The notes below the pieces were generated by a model. It was not told the DNA's origin. It did not search any database and saw nothing but the letters and a program-made list of their open reading frames with translations. This document shows, in pieces, positions 43,360 to 53,030 of a DNA stretch of 64,000 nt. The DNA lies in contig NZ_JASHKQ010000002.1 in NCBI RefSeq assembly GCF_030056795.1, positions 248,001-312,000 of the forward strand, written 5' to 3'. Within the stretch, counting starts at the first letter, position 1, and each line of letters begins with the position of its first letter. The DNA comes from Rhodococcus sp. IEGM 1381. Lineage in GTDB: Bacteria; Actinomycetota; Actinomycetes; Mycobacteriales; Mycobacteriaceae. The translations under genes were made by a program, and so were the position numbers.

Positions 43360-44550
43360 GTGAGCGCGGTATCCGTCGAGGAGCATGCCGCCGCGGTCGA
43401 GACTCTTCTCGCGGCGCTGGGCACCAGAACTGAGCAGCGAATCCCCCTGGCCGAGGCCCTGGGACGAGTCTCGTTCGAGGATGTGCGGTCGCCGGTCGAT
43501 CTGCCACTGTTCCGAAATTCGCAGATGGATGGTTACGCAGTCGATTCTCGTTCCGTCACCACGACCCCGGTGACGCTGGAGGTCTCGACGATCATCGCCG
43601 CAGGCCCTACGGAATCGGCCGCTCTCGTTCCAGGCAGCGCGGCGAAGATCATGACCGGCGCACCCATTCCCGACGGGGCCGACACCATCGTCCCCGTCGA
43701 GGACACCACGATACCGTCGGCTGGTTCGGTGACGATCGAAAGAGGCCGCGGCGCAGGCGAATTCGTTCGTGAACAGGGAAGCGACGTGCGCGTCGGAACA
43801 GTTCTGGTCGAGGCCGGTCGGGTACTCGAACCCCGGCACATCTCGGTTCTCGCGGCTGTAGGTTTTGCCGAGGTCGACGTGCGTTCGCGTCCGCGCGTGG
43901 CCGTCGTGACCACCGGTGCCGAACTGGTCGAGGCCGGATCGACTCTCACTCCCGGCCAGATCTACGACTCGAACGGCATCACTCTCGCGGCACACCTACG
44001 GGCCAGCGGCGCGGAAGTGGTTGCGGTCGCGCGTAGCTCCGACGACCCGAAGCGATTTCGCGAGGTTCTCGACGAAGCAAGACGATCGGCGGAACTGATC
44101 ATCACGTCCGGCGGCGTCTCGATGGGTGACTTCGAGGTGGTCAAGGACGTCCTCGGGCCGCTCGGCGGCACCTTCGGGTCGGTCCGTATGCAGCCGGGCG
44201 GGCCGCAGGGCATGACACTGTTCGACGGTATTCCTGTACTCAGCTTCCCCGGCAACCCCGTCAGTACGGTTGTTTCGTACATCATGTTCGCGCGCAACAT
44301 AGTTCGGCGAGCAGCCGGTCTTCCTCCAATAATCCCCAGCACAGCGACCTTGCACGAATCCGTCGTGTCACCGCCGGGCCGTCGACAGCTTCTTCGTGGC
44401 CGATTGCGTGACGACGGCCGAGTGCAGCTCGTGGCAGGCCCGGGCTCCCATCTGGTCGCGGCGCTGGCATGGGCCGACGTTCTGATCGACATCGACTCAG
44501 AGACAACCGAACTCGCTGCAGGATCCGACGTGGAGGTATGGCCGCTGTGA
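43360..44550 (+). CDS. moeA: Molybdopterin molybdenumtransferase
   Basis: Inserts molybdate into adenylylated molybdopterin. The 396 residues show the MoeA order: PLFRNSQMDGYAVDS at about 45-60, IMTGAPIPDGADTIVPVEDT, the GTP/MPT-binding TTGAELVEAGSTLTPGQIYDSNG, TSGGVSMGDFEVVKDVL, and LSFPGNPVSTVVSYIMF. The start is a GTG at 43360. Its stop overlaps the next gene as GTGA. moeA, moaC-mog and moaE form a coupled plus-strand operon. Confidence 0.95.
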   Translation: MSAVSVEEHAAAVETLLAALGTRTEQRIPLAEALGRVSFEDVRSPVDLPLFRNSQMDGYAVDSRSVTTTPVTLEVSTIIAAGPTESAALVPGSAAKIMTGAPIPDGADTIVPVEDTTIPSAGSVTIERGRGAGEFVREQGSDVRVGTVLVEAGRVLEPRHISVLAAVGFAEVDVRSRPRVAVVTTGAELVEAGSTLTPGQIYDSNGITLAAHLRASGAEVVAVARSSDDPKRFREVLDEARRSAELIITSGGVSMGDFEVVKDVLGPLGGTFGSVRMQPGGPQGMTLFDGIPVLSFPGNPVSTVVSYIMFARNIVRRAAGLPPIIPSTATLHESVVSPPGRRQLLRGRLRDDGRVQLVAGPGSHLVAALAWADVLIDIDSETTELAAGSDVEVWPL

Positions 44551-45557
44551 CCACCGACGCACCGCAAACACACCTGTCTCATCTCGACGATCAAGGCCGC
44601 GCTCGCATGGTCGATGTGGCACACAAGAAGGAGACCTCGCGCACGGCCGTCGCCGCCGGTGAGTTCGTCACCACTGCCGAGGTCATCGCGCTCGTGCGGG
44701 CGGACGACATGCCCAAGGCCGATGTACTCGCCACTGCCCGCATCGCGGGCATCTCGGCGGCGAAGCGTACGTCGGAGCTGATCCCACTGTGCCATCAGCT
44801 CGCGCTCTCGTCGGTGAAGATCTCGTTCGGTTTCACCGACTCGTCCATCACGGTCGAGGCCACGGCGCGCACCACCGGACGCACCGGAGTGGAGATGGAG
44901 GCCTTGACCGCGGTCGCGGTCGCCGGACTGACGCTGCACGACATGGTCAAGGCCGTCGACCCGGGTGCCACGATGAACGGCGTTCGACTGATCACCAAAG
45001 ACGGTGGCAAGCATGGCTATTGGCAGCGAGACGGGGAACCGATCACCCCCGCCGCCGACGCTGCCCCGACGTTCGACACGACGCGATCCGCAGTGGTGCT
45101 GGTGGCTTCCACCGGCGGCGCGAACGGAACTCGACCGGACACCACCGGCCCCACCATCGCGTCCTGGTTGACCGATCGAGGCTTCAGCGTGCGGGGTCCG
45201 CTGGTGTATGCCGACGCCGACATAGCAGTGGGCCTGCGGGACGCGTTGCGCGGCGAACCGTCGTTGATCGTCAGCACCGGAGGCACCGGCGTATCCCCCA
45301 CCGATGCGACTCCCGAGGCAACCGCAGCTCTTCTTGACATCGACATGCCGGGGATCGCCGACGCGATTCGCACCCGCGGAACGTCCGCGACGCCACACGC
45401 GGTGCTCAGCCGAGGGGTTTCGGGGCTCATCGGCCGCACGCTGACAGTCAATCTGCCGGGCTCGCCGGGAGGCGTCAAGGACGGTCTCGCGGTTCTCGAT
45501 CCACTACTCGACCACGTGTTGGCACAGATCGCCGGAGGGGGACCCCACGATGAGTGA
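44547..45557 (+). CDS. Fused cyclic pyranopterin monophosphate synthase MoaC and molybdopterin adenylyltransferase Mog/MoaB
   Basis: A 336-residue fusion. Residues about 10-160 are MoaC (ARMVDVAHKKETSRTA start, the LIPLCHQLALSSV segment, TGVEMEALTAVAVAGLTLHDMVKA, and the conserved end MNGVRLITKDGGKHG). Residues about 180-330 are MogA/MoaB (STGGTGVSPTDATPEAT; LPGSPGGVKDGL). It therefore catalyses the second step and the adenylylation step from one polypeptide. I prefer the GTG at 44547 (GGAGG 10 bp upstream, GTGA overlap). The ATG at 44538 is only 1 bp from that site. It overlaps moaE by 8 bp. Confidence 0.92.
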   Translation: MTTDAPQTHLSHLDDQGRARMVDVAHKKETSRTAVAAGEFVTTAEVIALVRADDMPKADVLATARIAGISAAKRTSELIPLCHQLALSSVKISFGFTDSSITVEATARTTGRTGVEMEALTAVAVAGLTLHDMVKAVDPGATMNGVRLITKDGGKHGYWQRDGEPITPAADAAPTFDTTRSAVVLVASTGGANGTRPDTTGPTIASWLTDRGFSVRGPLVYADADIAVGLRDALRGEPSLIVSTGGTGVSPTDATPEATAALLDIDMPGIADAIRTRGTSATPHAVLSRGVSGLIGRTLTVNLPGSPGGVKDGLAVLDPLLDHVLAQIAGGGPHDE

Positions 45558-45963
45558 ACTCGTCGCTCGAATTTCCAGTGAACCGTTGAGCACCGCCGAA
45601 GTGGAGGCAGCCGTACAGGATTCACGCCACGGTGCCGTAGTTCTGTTCAGCGGGATAGTCCGCAACCACGATGGTGGCCAGGCGGTGGAAACTCTCGAAT
45701 ACCGCGCCCATCCCGACGCGGAACGCTTCTTGAACAGATGCTGCTCCGAGGTCTCCGCCGAGACCGGCCTCGAGGTCGCGGCGGTACATCGCGTCGGAGA
45801 CTTGCGCGTCGGCGACCTCGCGCTCGTGGCAGCCGTCGGATCGGCCCATCGCGCAGAAGCATTCGAAGCCTGCGCGCGATTGGTCGAACGCATCAAGGCC
45901 GAGGTCCCGATCTGGAAGCGGCAAGGATTCGAGGGCGGACGCACCGAATGGGTCGGACTGTAG
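45550..45963 (+). CDS. moaE: Molybdopterin synthase catalytic subunit MoaE
   Basis: Large subunit of molybdopterin synthase, partner of MoaD. The 137 residues include [63 protein letters not shown] and EVPIWKRQGFEGGRTEWVG with the catalytic lysine. The ATG at 45550 has GGAGGGG upstream. It ends 5 bp before the convergent CobW-type gene. Confidence 0.95.
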   Translation: MSELVARISSEPLSTAEVEAAVQDSRHGAVVLFSGIVRNHDGGQAVETLEYRAHPDAERFLNRCCSEVSAETGLEVAAVHRVGDLRVGDLALVAAVGSAHRAEAFEACARLVERIKAEVPIWKRQGFEGGRTEWVGL

Positions 45964-45968
45964 GAGTT

Positions 45969-47012
45969 CTACCCGGCGTCCAGATAACGGTGGACAGGAA
46001 GCATCGACGACGCATCGCAGTGCTCGGATCGCTCCCGGACGCATGCGCGTAGTCGTGTCTCGACGGCCGCTGCATCGAGGTCTGTACCGATGAGCACCAG
46101 TGAGGTCTGCTCGGTCTCACCCCGCGCCCACGACGTCGTCTCGAACCGAATGTGTCGGCCTACGGTGTGCACGATGAACTTCTGCGAATAGCCCGCTATG
46201 GCGAAGTGCACGAAACCTTTGATGCGGTAAAGATTTCCGGTGGGATTCTCCAGAAACTCGACCATTCGCCGCGGTTCGATGGGATCGGTGCTGACAAATT
46301 CGGTGTGAGCGTACTGGGCGTGCAGGTGATGCTCGTGGTCGTCGTCGCTGTGGTTCTCCCGTAGGAGCTCGTCGAACGACAATTGAACGGCGATCGCCGA
46401 TTCGACCGACAGGTTCTCCCGCCGGTCGAACAGCAGCAGCGGATCCACCCGACCGAACGCGACCGGGACGACGGGGACGTCCCCCACGATGGAGCGCACG
46501 GTGGATACGACTGCGGAGCGACCGGAATCCGAGACCGCATCCGATTTGTTCAACACCACCAGATCGGCCAACTGCAGATGCTGGTCGATCTCGGGATGCA
46601 GTACGCGGGTCTGCGGAAACTCCACCGCGTCGACGACCCCCACGAGCCCGCCGTAGACGATGAACTCGTTCTCGCTGCCTCGGACCATTCGGATCAGATT
46701 GCGAGGTTCGGCGAGGCCACTGGCTTCGACCACGATGACATCGATCGCCGAACGGCGATGCGCGAGGGCGTCGAACATTGCATCCATGTCGCTGATGTCC
46801 ACCGCGCAACAGATGCATCCGTTACCGAGGGAGACCATCGAGTCGACCTGCCCCGCCACGAGCATGGAGTCGACGTTGATCGCTCCGAAATCGTTGACCA
46901 CGACGCCGATTCGAATTCCGGCATCGTTACGCAGCAGGTGATTGAGCAGAGTCGTCTTGCCCGCGCCGAGAAAGCCCGCGACTATCACCACCGGAATTCT
47001 TCGACGCGTCAC
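45969..47012 (-). CDS. CobW-family (COG0523/G3E) metallochaperone GTPase
   Basis: A 347-residue GTPase: Walker A GFLGAGKTT, the family CxCC metal site in GNGCICCAV, the switch EASGLAEP, and NKSD for guanine specificity. A histidine-rich linker (HSDDDHEHHLHAQYAH) precedes the C-terminal CobW domain. These proteins deliver zinc or cobalt, or act in nitrile hydratase or cobalamin maturation. The metal is not deducible, and the His-rich linker suggests zinc or nickel binding. It lies 11 bp after the amidase gene on the same strand. Zinc-dependent amidases are known COG0523 neighbours in other bacteria, so delivery of zinc is an attractive inference. Confidence 0.85.
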   Translation of the reverse strand: MTRRRIPVVIVAGFLGAGKTTLLNHLLRNDAGIRIGVVVNDFGAINVDSMLVAGQVDSMVSLGNGCICCAVDISDMDAMFDALAHRRSAIDVIVVEASGLAEPRNLIRMVRGSENEFIVYGGLVGVVDAVEFPQTRVLHPEIDQHLQLADLVVLNKSDAVSDSGRSAVVSTVRSIVGDVPVVPVAFGRVDPLLLFDRRENLSVESAIAVQLSFDELLRENHSDDDHEHHLHAQYAHTEFVSTDPIEPRRMVEFLENPTGNLYRIKGFVHFAIAGYSQKFIVHTVGRHIRFETTSWARGETEQTSLVLIGTDLDAAAVETRLRACVRERSEHCDASSMLPVHRYLDAG

Positions 47013-47023
47013 GGCGTCCGAGA

Positions 47024-48109
47024 CTACCGGGCAGCGACAATCTGTTTCAGCAGGCCTTGCGCGAAGGTGGACACACTGCTGACGTTGTCCGGGGTCGCGA
47101 GCCCCTTCAGACCGTCGACGCCGAACGTCTGAATGTACGGAGAGACGCTTTCGAGCAATCGAGAGAGCGAACTACGGCCCTCGACTGCGGTCTTCGCTCC
47201 GGTGGCCGACGGTGTGGCAGGGGCAGCGTTGTCGGTCGTCTCGGCGGGGGCCGCGGCAGTCGTCGCGGCCGGTGTGGCCGCGGTCGTGGGCGACGTCTCG
47301 GCACCGAGCAGATAGTCGATTATTCCGGTCGAAATTGTGATTGCGTGCTTCAACTGACCGTCGGAGCTCTCGAGAAGGGCCGCATCGTCGGGGTTCGATC
47401 CGTTGCCCATTTCGACGAAGACCAGCGGGACAGTGGTCAGTGCGGGCCCGGCCACATCCGAGCGCTCCTGAATTCCCTCGTCCACGCCTGCATAGTTCGC
47501 GGGGGCGAAGCCGGCCCGAACGTACGAGTCTCGCATCAGGCTCGACGCCGAACGCCCTCCTTCGGACTGGGCCTCATCGGCCGCTGCGTTCGGAATAGGC
47601 AACGTGGGCACTATCAGATGAAATCCGTGCTTGCCGTCATCGGTCGTCGCGCTCGTGGAGTCCGCGTGAATACTCACGGCGACGTCGGCTCCGGACTCGC
47701 TCGCGGCGCGCGCCCTGTCGTCGACGCATCCGCCCCACCCCGAGTCGTCGGCTCGGCTCGTCTTCACCGTTGCACCCAGGCTCTCCAGACTCGACCTTAC
47801 GAGTTCGCTGACTTTCCAGTTGATCGTGTGCTCGGGCACGCCGTCCACGGTGGTCATTCCGGTGGTCTGGCAATCCTTCGTCCCGCCGCGTCCGTCGTTC
47901 ACCTGGCGCTGCAGGTTCTCCGAATGTGCGGTGCCCTGGTGGCCCGGGTCGAGGAAAACCGTCTTACCCGACAACTCGCTACCAGTAGCCGACGGTGACG
48001 GTGTGGTTGGTGCAGCCATGGCAGGGGCGGCGACGATGACACCCGCACCGAGTATTCCCGCGCACATCAGGACCGCTGTTGCCGACCTGGTGATTCGTGC
48101 AGATTTCAT
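47024..48109 (-). CDS. Exported N-acetylmuramoyl-L-alanine amidase (Amidase_3)
   Basis: A 361-residue secreted peptidoglycan hydrolase. It has a cleavable-type signal peptide of about 32 residues (AAPAMAAP). The zinc-binding residues are His in VFLDPGHQG, Glu in PEHTINWKVSE, and His in AVSIHADS, and the catalytic Glu lies in VPLVFVEMGN. A Thr/Pro/Ala-rich linker (about 270-320) leads to a C-terminal segment without a known domain. It resembles the mycobacterial Rv3717-type amidase, which also carries a short regulatory insertion with a disulfide. It is followed by the CobW gene. Confidence 0.88.
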   Translation of the reverse strand: MKSARITRSATAVLMCAGILGAGVIVAAPAMAAPTTPSPSATGSELSGKTVFLDPGHQGTAHSENLQRQVNDGRGGTKDCQTTGMTTVDGVPEHTINWKVSELVRSSLESLGATVKTSRADDSGWGGCVDDRARAASESGADVAVSIHADSTSATTDDGKHGFHLIVPTLPIPNAAADEAQSEGGRSASSLMRDSYVRAGFAPANYAGVDEGIQERSDVAGPALTTVPLVFVEMGNGSNPDDAALLESSDGQLKHAITISTGIIDYLLGAETSPTTAATPAATTAAAPAETTDNAAPATPSATGAKTAVEGRSSLSRLLESVSPYIQTFGVDGLKGLATPDNVSSVSTFAQGLLKQIVAAR

Positions 48110-48628
48110 ATGCTCTCGAGCGCACCGGAGTGACTGGTGGCGCTACTCCCCTCTCGGCCCCTCGGTTGCGCTGATCGGAGCGAGTCGCCGATAACACGGG
48201 ACACACACGAAACAGCAGACACTTGCGCCTCAAGTGAACCAGATGTCGTCATCGACGCGCCTTGGAAAATCTTTCGTTAGTGAAATGAGTGCGTTTCGTA
48301 ATCGATCTGTTGCGAACGCGCCGTTGCTTCTCAGAACAGCGCGCCGACTCCCCCACTCGGACCATCGCGAACCGACTCGGGGATGGAAAAGCGCTCACGA
48401 ACCGGCCAGTCAGTCTTTGATTTCGATAAGGACCGACATCGCGTCGGGGCAATGTTCTCGCATACACCTCAGCGTTTCGGTCACCGCTTGATTCGATTCC
48501 TGACAATTCTGCGAATCGAGTAACAATTCCCCGGCCCGCGTGGATAAACACATTGTCCGGCCGTATAGTCGTCTCAGTTCGATCTGGACATCCCCGCATC
48601 ATCCCCTGCACCATTGGAGAGCTTCAGC
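48110..48628. promoter_or_regulatory. AT-rich divergent intergenic region amidase / lsr2
   Basis: This 519-bp gap is clearly more AT-rich than the flanking genes from about 48250 to 48580. It holds both promoters. Short inverted repeats such as ATTCG/CGAAT (about 48492-48517) occur. Lsr2 prefers AT-rich DNA, so autoregulation here is likely but inferred. I checked for a c-di-AMP (ydaO) riboswitch before the amidase and did not find convincing conserved elements. Confidence 0.5.
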
Positions 48629-48973
48629 ATGGCCAGAAAAGTCTATGTGCAATTGGTCGACGACATCGACGAAAAACCGATCGAATCGGGTGGCGAACAC
48701 ATAACCTATTCGGTCAACGGGGTCAGCTACGAAATCGACCTGAGCGACAAGAACGCCAAGGAATTTCATCGAAAGCTCGACTATTACATCGAACACTCCA
48801 CCAAGGTCGGTGGAAAGCGGACGAAGAAGTCGAGTACTTCTGCAACCGGTGCGAAGCGCGACGCCAATCAAACCAAAGCCATCCGAGAATGGGCCAAGGC
48901 GAACGGCCACAATATCTCCGCACGAGGCAGAATTCCCGCCGAGGTCGAGCAGGCCTTCGACGCAGCCCACTGA
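48629..48973 (+). CDS. lsr2: Lsr2 histone-like nucleoid-associated protein
   Basis: A 114-residue xenogeneic silencer. The N-terminal dimerisation domain starts [18 protein letters not shown]. The linker is Lys/Ser/Thr-rich (about 65-80). The C-terminal DNA-binding domain ends [22 protein letters not shown], with the RGR motif that inserts into the AT-rich minor groove. I chose the ATG at 48629, with GGAGAG 7 bp upstream. An in-frame ATG at 48614 would add only five residues before that site. A canonical terminator follows. Confidence 0.96.
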   Translation: MARKVYVQLVDDIDEKPIESGGEHITYSVNGVSYEIDLSDKNAKEFHRKLDYYIEHSTKVGGKRTKKSSTSATGAKRDANQTKAIREWAKANGHNISARGRIPAEVEQAFDAAH

Positions 48974-49003
48974 GTCACCGCTCACCTACAGCACCGAAGC
49001 AAG

Positions 49004-49036
49004 AAAAAGCGCCGCTCGAGAGCGGCGCTTTTTTGT
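49004..49036 (+). terminator. Intrinsic terminator after lsr2
   Basis: AAAAAGCGCCGCTC pairs with GAGCGGCGCTTTTT and is followed by a run of T. It lies 31 bp past the lsr2 stop. It is the only classic T-tract terminator in the window. Confidence 0.92.
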
Positions 49037-49076
49037 TTCCTGAAACAGAATACCTCGGTGGATCCAACAATCTCGG

Positions 49077-49149
49077 TGGAGCTAAGGGGACTCGAACCCC
49101 TGACCCCCACACTGCCAGTGTGGTGCGCTACCAGCTGCGCCATAGCCCC
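49077..49149 (-). tRNA. tRNA-Ala (anticodon GGC)
   Basis: A 73-nt tRNA. The acceptor stem GGGGCTA/TAGCTCC includes the alanine identity pair G3-U70. The D arm, the anticodon stem CCACA/TGTGG around loop CTGGCAG (anticodon GGC, reading GCC) and the T arm with GGTTCGAGTCC all fold. The discriminator is A and the 3' CCA is not encoded. No integrated element adjoins it. Confidence 0.96.
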
Positions 49150-49276
49150 GAGTTACTGCGTGCAACCGCTCATGCGGTTGCTCGAACGAAGTTACACCAT
49201 CGGTCGCAACAGCAACAAATCACCTGGTCCGGCCGGTACCGAGAACTCGACCACCGGCCGCACCCATGGCAGTGGA

Positions 49277-50008
49277 TCAGTTGATCGAGGCCAGCCATTC
49301 CGAGTCACCGAGAGCATCGACCACCTGTCCGTCGACCAGTACCCCCGGGGTCCCGCGCGCTCCCGACGCCGCCAGCGCGTCCCGTCCGGTGTTCGCGTCC
49401 GTCACCGCGGCGTCGCGTTGCGCGCCGCTGGCTATGCACTCCGTTGCCAGCTCGCTCGCTCCGGAGGAACGAGCGAGCTCCGCTAGTTCGGCGTCGGTTC
49501 TGTCCGAGTCTGCGCCTTCGCCTGGGCGGAATTCGGAGTCGAACAACCCGCCGTGAAAAGCGGAGTAGACTCGGGCGTTCTCCGTCGCTGCCACACAGTG
49601 CGACGCCGCGACGGCCCGTGTCGAATAGTCACCCGAGGCCGACTGCGGATTGAGAAAATTGACCAGGTGGTAATTCACCGAGACAACGCCGTCGTCGATC
49701 TTCTGAGCCAATTCCTGACCGTGCTTCGCTTCGAGATCACCGCAGAACGGGCACATCGCATCCTCGTAGACATCGATCACACGCTGCGCTCCCGGACGCG
49801 CCAGCTGCACCACACCGTCACCTGGCAACGACAATTCGACCTCAGGATTCTTCACGGTTCCGTAGCCATCGTTGCGTGGGGCGTCGCTTCCGCTCTGCCA
49901 CATGATCGCAACCACGATGACGATCACCACCACGACGAATGCGATACCGCCCAATACGTACGTCACTGTGTTGGACGTAGCCTGCGGCGTGTGTTTCGTG
50001 CTCGACAT
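49277..50008 (-). CDS. Membrane-anchored DsbA-like thioredoxin-fold protein
   Basis: A 243-residue protein with one N-terminal transmembrane segment (VTYVLGGIAFVVVVIVIVVAI) and an extracytoplasmic DsbA/thioredoxin-like domain. The redox motif is CPFC, in YEDAMCPFCGDLE, and the cis-Pro loop is RGTPGVLVDG. It probably forms or isomerises disulfides in exported proteins, and could serve the amidase. I use the ATG at 50008; an in-frame GTG at 50023 is possible. It follows the MFS gene on the same strand with a 40-bp gap. Confidence 0.85.
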   Translation of the reverse strand: MSSTKHTPQATSNTVTYVLGGIAFVVVVIVIVVAIMWQSGSDAPRNDGYGTVKNPEVELSLPGDGVVQLARPGAQRVIDVYEDAMCPFCGDLEAKHGQELAQKIDDGVVSVNYHLVNFLNPQSASGDYSTRAVAASHCVAATENARVYSAFHGGLFDSEFRPGEGADSDRTDAELAELARSSGASELATECIASGAQRDAAVTDANTGRDALAASGARGTPGVLVDGQVVDALGDSEWLASIN

Positions 50009-50048
50009 CTTCTTCTGACTCACAGAGCGAATACTACGGATATACGCG

Positions 50049-51305
50049 TCAGCTGCGTTCGCGCCCGAGGGTGTCCGGAACGCGAGACCACCAGATTCCG
50101 GCCACCAGCAGCAGTGCACCCGTCACAGCGAAAGCGGGACCGAACGAGGCCTGCTGCACGATCAAGCCCGCCACGATCGGGCCGATCACCGCGCCGACAT
50201 CGGAGGCCATCTGGAAAGCAGCCAGCACCGGCCCTCCGCGCGCTTTCGATCCGATCACATCGGCAACCGATGCCTGCTGCGCTGGACTCATCAGACCCGA
50301 ACCGATCCCGGCGACAAACGACACCACCAGAAACAGCACCGGATCGTGCACGTATCCCATCACGACCGTTCCCAGGCCGCACACCGCCAAACCACCCACC
50401 ATGAAGGGCTTACGTCCGCGCACATCGGAGAGCCGGCCGGCACTGGTGAGTACCACCGCATTTCCCACTGCGAACACGGTCAGAGCAATACCGACGAAGA
50501 CCTCGGATCGCTGCATCGCCTCGACGACGAACAACGGCACCAACGCCACCCGGACACCGAACACTGCCCAACCGTTGGCGAAGTTCGACGCCAATGCGGC
50601 TCGATATGACGGGATTCGGAGTGCGACGAGCAGCGACATCGTCGGCGGTGCCGCGCCCTTATCCGGCTTCACGAGATCGGAATTGCCGAGGGTGAAGTAC
50701 ACGACGGCAGCGGCGATCACGAGAGCGACGGCATAGATGACGAACGGCACCCGCAGACCGAATCCGACGAGCGCACCGCCGACGAGCGGACCACCGATGG
50801 TTCCGAGCAAGAAGGCGGTCGCATACAGGCCCGAGATGCGACCACGGCTGGTGGGCGGACTGATCCTGATCAGCAGACCGAGAGCAGACACCGAGAACAT
50901 CGTCGACCCGATTCCGCCGAGGCCGCGAAAGACCAGCAACTGCCAGTACGTCTGAGCCAGGGCGCACGCACCGGTCGACACCGCAACGATCATCAGTCCG
51001 ATCAGGTAGACCGGTCGCTCACCGAGCCGCTGAACCAGCGAGCCACTTGCCGGGGCGAACACCAACCGCATCAGAGCAAATGCACTGATCACCGCAGACG
51101 CAGCAGCGACGCCGACCCCGAATTCACGGGCGAACTGCGGCAGGGCGGGGGCGACGATGCCGAAACCGAGAGCGATGACGAACGCCGCCGACACAAGCAC
51201 CCAAATCTCGGGTGGGAGTGTGGTTCCCGGTTTCGATGCCGCCTCGGGAGTCGAACCCTCGTGCTCGGCAGAATCGGACGGATCGGGTGTGGGCGAGTTC
51301 GTCAC
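50049..51305 (-). CDS. Major facilitator superfamily transporter
   Basis: A 418-residue transporter with about 12 transmembrane helices. The MFS motif between helices 2 and 3 is modified ([24 protein letters not shown]), and the second-half repeat is [19 protein letters not shown]. The N-terminal tail of about 30 residues is acidic and cytoplasmic. It belongs to the drug/proton antiporter-type MFS_1 group, and the substrate is unknown. Its start overlaps the pgm stop by 4 bp, so the two are coupled. Confidence 0.85.
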   Translation of the reverse strand: MTNSPTPDPSDSAEHEGSTPEAASKPGTTLPPEIWVLVSAAFVIALGFGIVAPALPQFAREFGVGVAAASAVISAFALMRLVFAPASGSLVQRLGERPVYLIGLMIVAVSTGACALAQTYWQLLVFRGLGGIGSTMFSVSALGLLIRISPPTSRGRISGLYATAFLLGTIGGPLVGGALVGFGLRVPFVIYAVALVIAAAVVYFTLGNSDLVKPDKGAAPPTMSLLVALRIPSYRAALASNFANGWAVFGVRVALVPLFVVEAMQRSEVFVGIALTVFAVGNAVVLTSAGRLSDVRGRKPFMVGGLAVCGLGTVVMGYVHDPVLFLVVSFVAGIGSGLMSPAQQASVADVIGSKARGGPVLAAFQMASDVGAVIGPIVAGLIVQQASFGPAFAVTGALLLVAGIWWSRVPDTLGRERS

Positions 51306-52942
51306 GAGCTCTCGAGTGCGGAGGACACCAATTCGCGTGCTGCAGCTTGGACCTCGGCCAGGTGCTCCTTGCCGTGGAACGATTCCGCGTAGATCTTGTA
51401 GACGTCCTCGGTTCCGGACGGACGAGCCGCGAACCAGGCGCTCTCCGTCGTCACCTTCAGCCCACCCAGCGCGGCCCCGTTCCCCGGAGCCTCGGTCAGC
51501 GTGGCGGTGATCGTTTCGCCGGCCAACTCGGTGGCAGTGATCTGGTCGGGCGAGAGCTTGGCGAGCACGGACTTCTGCTCACGCGTGGCCGGTGCGTCGA
51601 CGCGAGCGTACGAGGGATCGCCGAACTTTGCGGTGAACTCCGCGTAACGCTGAGACGGCGTCGACCCGGTGACCGCGGTGATCTCCGACGCCAGCAGCGC
51701 GAGGGTGATGCCGTCCTTGTCGGTGGTCCAGACCCGACCGTCGTGTCGGAGGAACGACGCACCGGCGCTTTCCTCACCACCGAAGCCGAGCTCGCCTGCC
51801 AATAGGCCCGGCACGAACCACTTGAATCCGACCGGCACCTCGAGCAGACGACGGCCTAGTCCTGCGACGACGCGGTCGATCATCGACGAACTCACCAGTG
51901 TCTTGCCCACCGCCGCCGTCGGCGACCATCCGGGGCGGTGGGTGAACAGATAGTCGATGGCAACCGCGAGGTAGTGATTGGGGTTCATCAGACCACCGTC
52001 GGGAGTGACGATCCCATGTCGATCGGAGTCTGCATCGTTACCGGTGGAGATGTCGAAGCGGTCGCGGGCAGCGATGAGCGACGCCATCGCATTGGGCGAC
52101 GAGCAATCCATCCTGATCTTGCCGTCCGTGTCGAGCGTCATGAAGCGGAACGTGCCGTCCACCAACGGATTGACGACGGTCAGATCCAGGTTGTGGCGCT
52201 CGGCGATGGCGTCCCAGTAGTCGACACTGGCGCCGCCGAGCGGATCGGCACCGATGCGAATCCCAGCCGCGCGGATCGCATCGAGATCGACTACGTTCGG
52301 CAGGTCGTCCACGTAGGTGCCGAGGAAGTCGTACCGCGAGACGCTTCCCGCGAAGGCCTGCGCCAGCGTCACGCGCTTGATGCCCGAGATACCCTCGCGC
52401 AGAAGATCGTTGGCACGTGCAGCGATGATCGACGTCGCGTCACTGTCGGCCGGTCCGCCGTGCGGAGGGTTGTACTTGAAGCCGCCGTCCCGTGGCGGAT
52501 TGTGGGACGGTGTGACCACGATGCCGTCGGCCTTCGCGGCCGGTCCCGACTCGTTGTAGCGAAGGATGGCATGACTGACGGCAGGGGTCGGGGTGTACCG
52601 GTCTCCGGAATCGACGAGTACGTCGACGTCGTTGGCGGCCAACACCTCCAGCGCCGTCGTCCATGCGGGTTCGGACAAGGCGTGAGTGTCCCGGCCGATG
52701 AACAGGGGCCCGGTGATCCCCTGCGCAGCGCGGTATTCCACGATCGCCTGCGTCGTCGCCACGATGTGAGCCTCGTTGAACGCCGAATCCAAGCTCGATC
52801 CGCGATGCCCGGACGTGCCGAAGACCACCTGCTGGCTCGGCTCCGACACATCGGGAATCCGCGAGTAGTACGCCGTCACGAGTTGCGAAAGATCCACCAG
52901 ATCCTCCGGCAACGCAGTGGTTCCAGCTCTCTCGTGCGCCAC
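51302..52942 (-). CDS. pgm: Phosphoglucomutase (alpha-D-glucose-specific)
   Basis: Interconverts glucose-1-phosphate and glucose-6-phosphate, feeding ADP-/UDP-glucose for the glucan genes in this window. The 546 residues have [10 protein letters not shown] near the N-terminus, the phosphoserine loop [13 protein letters not shown] (about 145), the metal loop [12 protein letters not shown] (about 300), the sugar loop [10 protein letters not shown] and the phosphate loop [15 protein letters not shown]. It matches PgmA (Rv3068c). It heads a unit with the MFS and DsbA-like genes. Confidence 0.96.
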   Translation of the reverse strand: MAHERAGTTALPEDLVDLSQLVTAYYSRIPDVSEPSQQVVFGTSGHRGSSLDSAFNEAHIVATTQAIVEYRAAQGITGPLFIGRDTHALSEPAWTTALEVLAANDVDVLVDSGDRYTPTPAVSHAILRYNESGPAAKADGIVVTPSHNPPRDGGFKYNPPHGGPADSDATSIIAARANDLLREGISGIKRVTLAQAFAGSVSRYDFLGTYVDDLPNVVDLDAIRAAGIRIGADPLGGASVDYWDAIAERHNLDLTVVNPLVDGTFRFMTLDTDGKIRMDCSSPNAMASLIAARDRFDISTGNDADSDRHGIVTPDGGLMNPNHYLAVAIDYLFTHRPGWSPTAAVGKTLVSSSMIDRVVAGLGRRLLEVPVGFKWFVPGLLAGELGFGGEESAGASFLRHDGRVWTTDKDGITLALLASEITAVTGSTPSQRYAEFTAKFGDPSYARVDAPATREQKSVLAKLSPDQITATELAGETITATLTEAPGNGAALGGLKVTTESAWFAARPSGTEDVYKIYAESFHGKEHLAEVQAAARELVSSALESS

Positions 52943-53030
52943 GATGCGCCTCCTCGTTTGTGGACGAACCGAATTCGATCGATGAATCGAACTCCTCGAC
53001 CAACCCTAACGCCGCCACCTCGCCCACGAG

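Noticed and set aside
48110-48240. c-di-AMP (ydaO) riboswitch upstream of the amidase
   Set aside because: Such riboswitches precede cell-wall hydrolases in actinobacteria, but the conserved sequence blocks are not visible here on the minus strand.
49077-49149. tRNA-Ala as an attachment site for an integrated element
   Set aside because: There is no integrase, no repeated tRNA 3' end nearby, and the flanking genes (lsr2, DsbA-like, MFS, pgm) are chromosomal.
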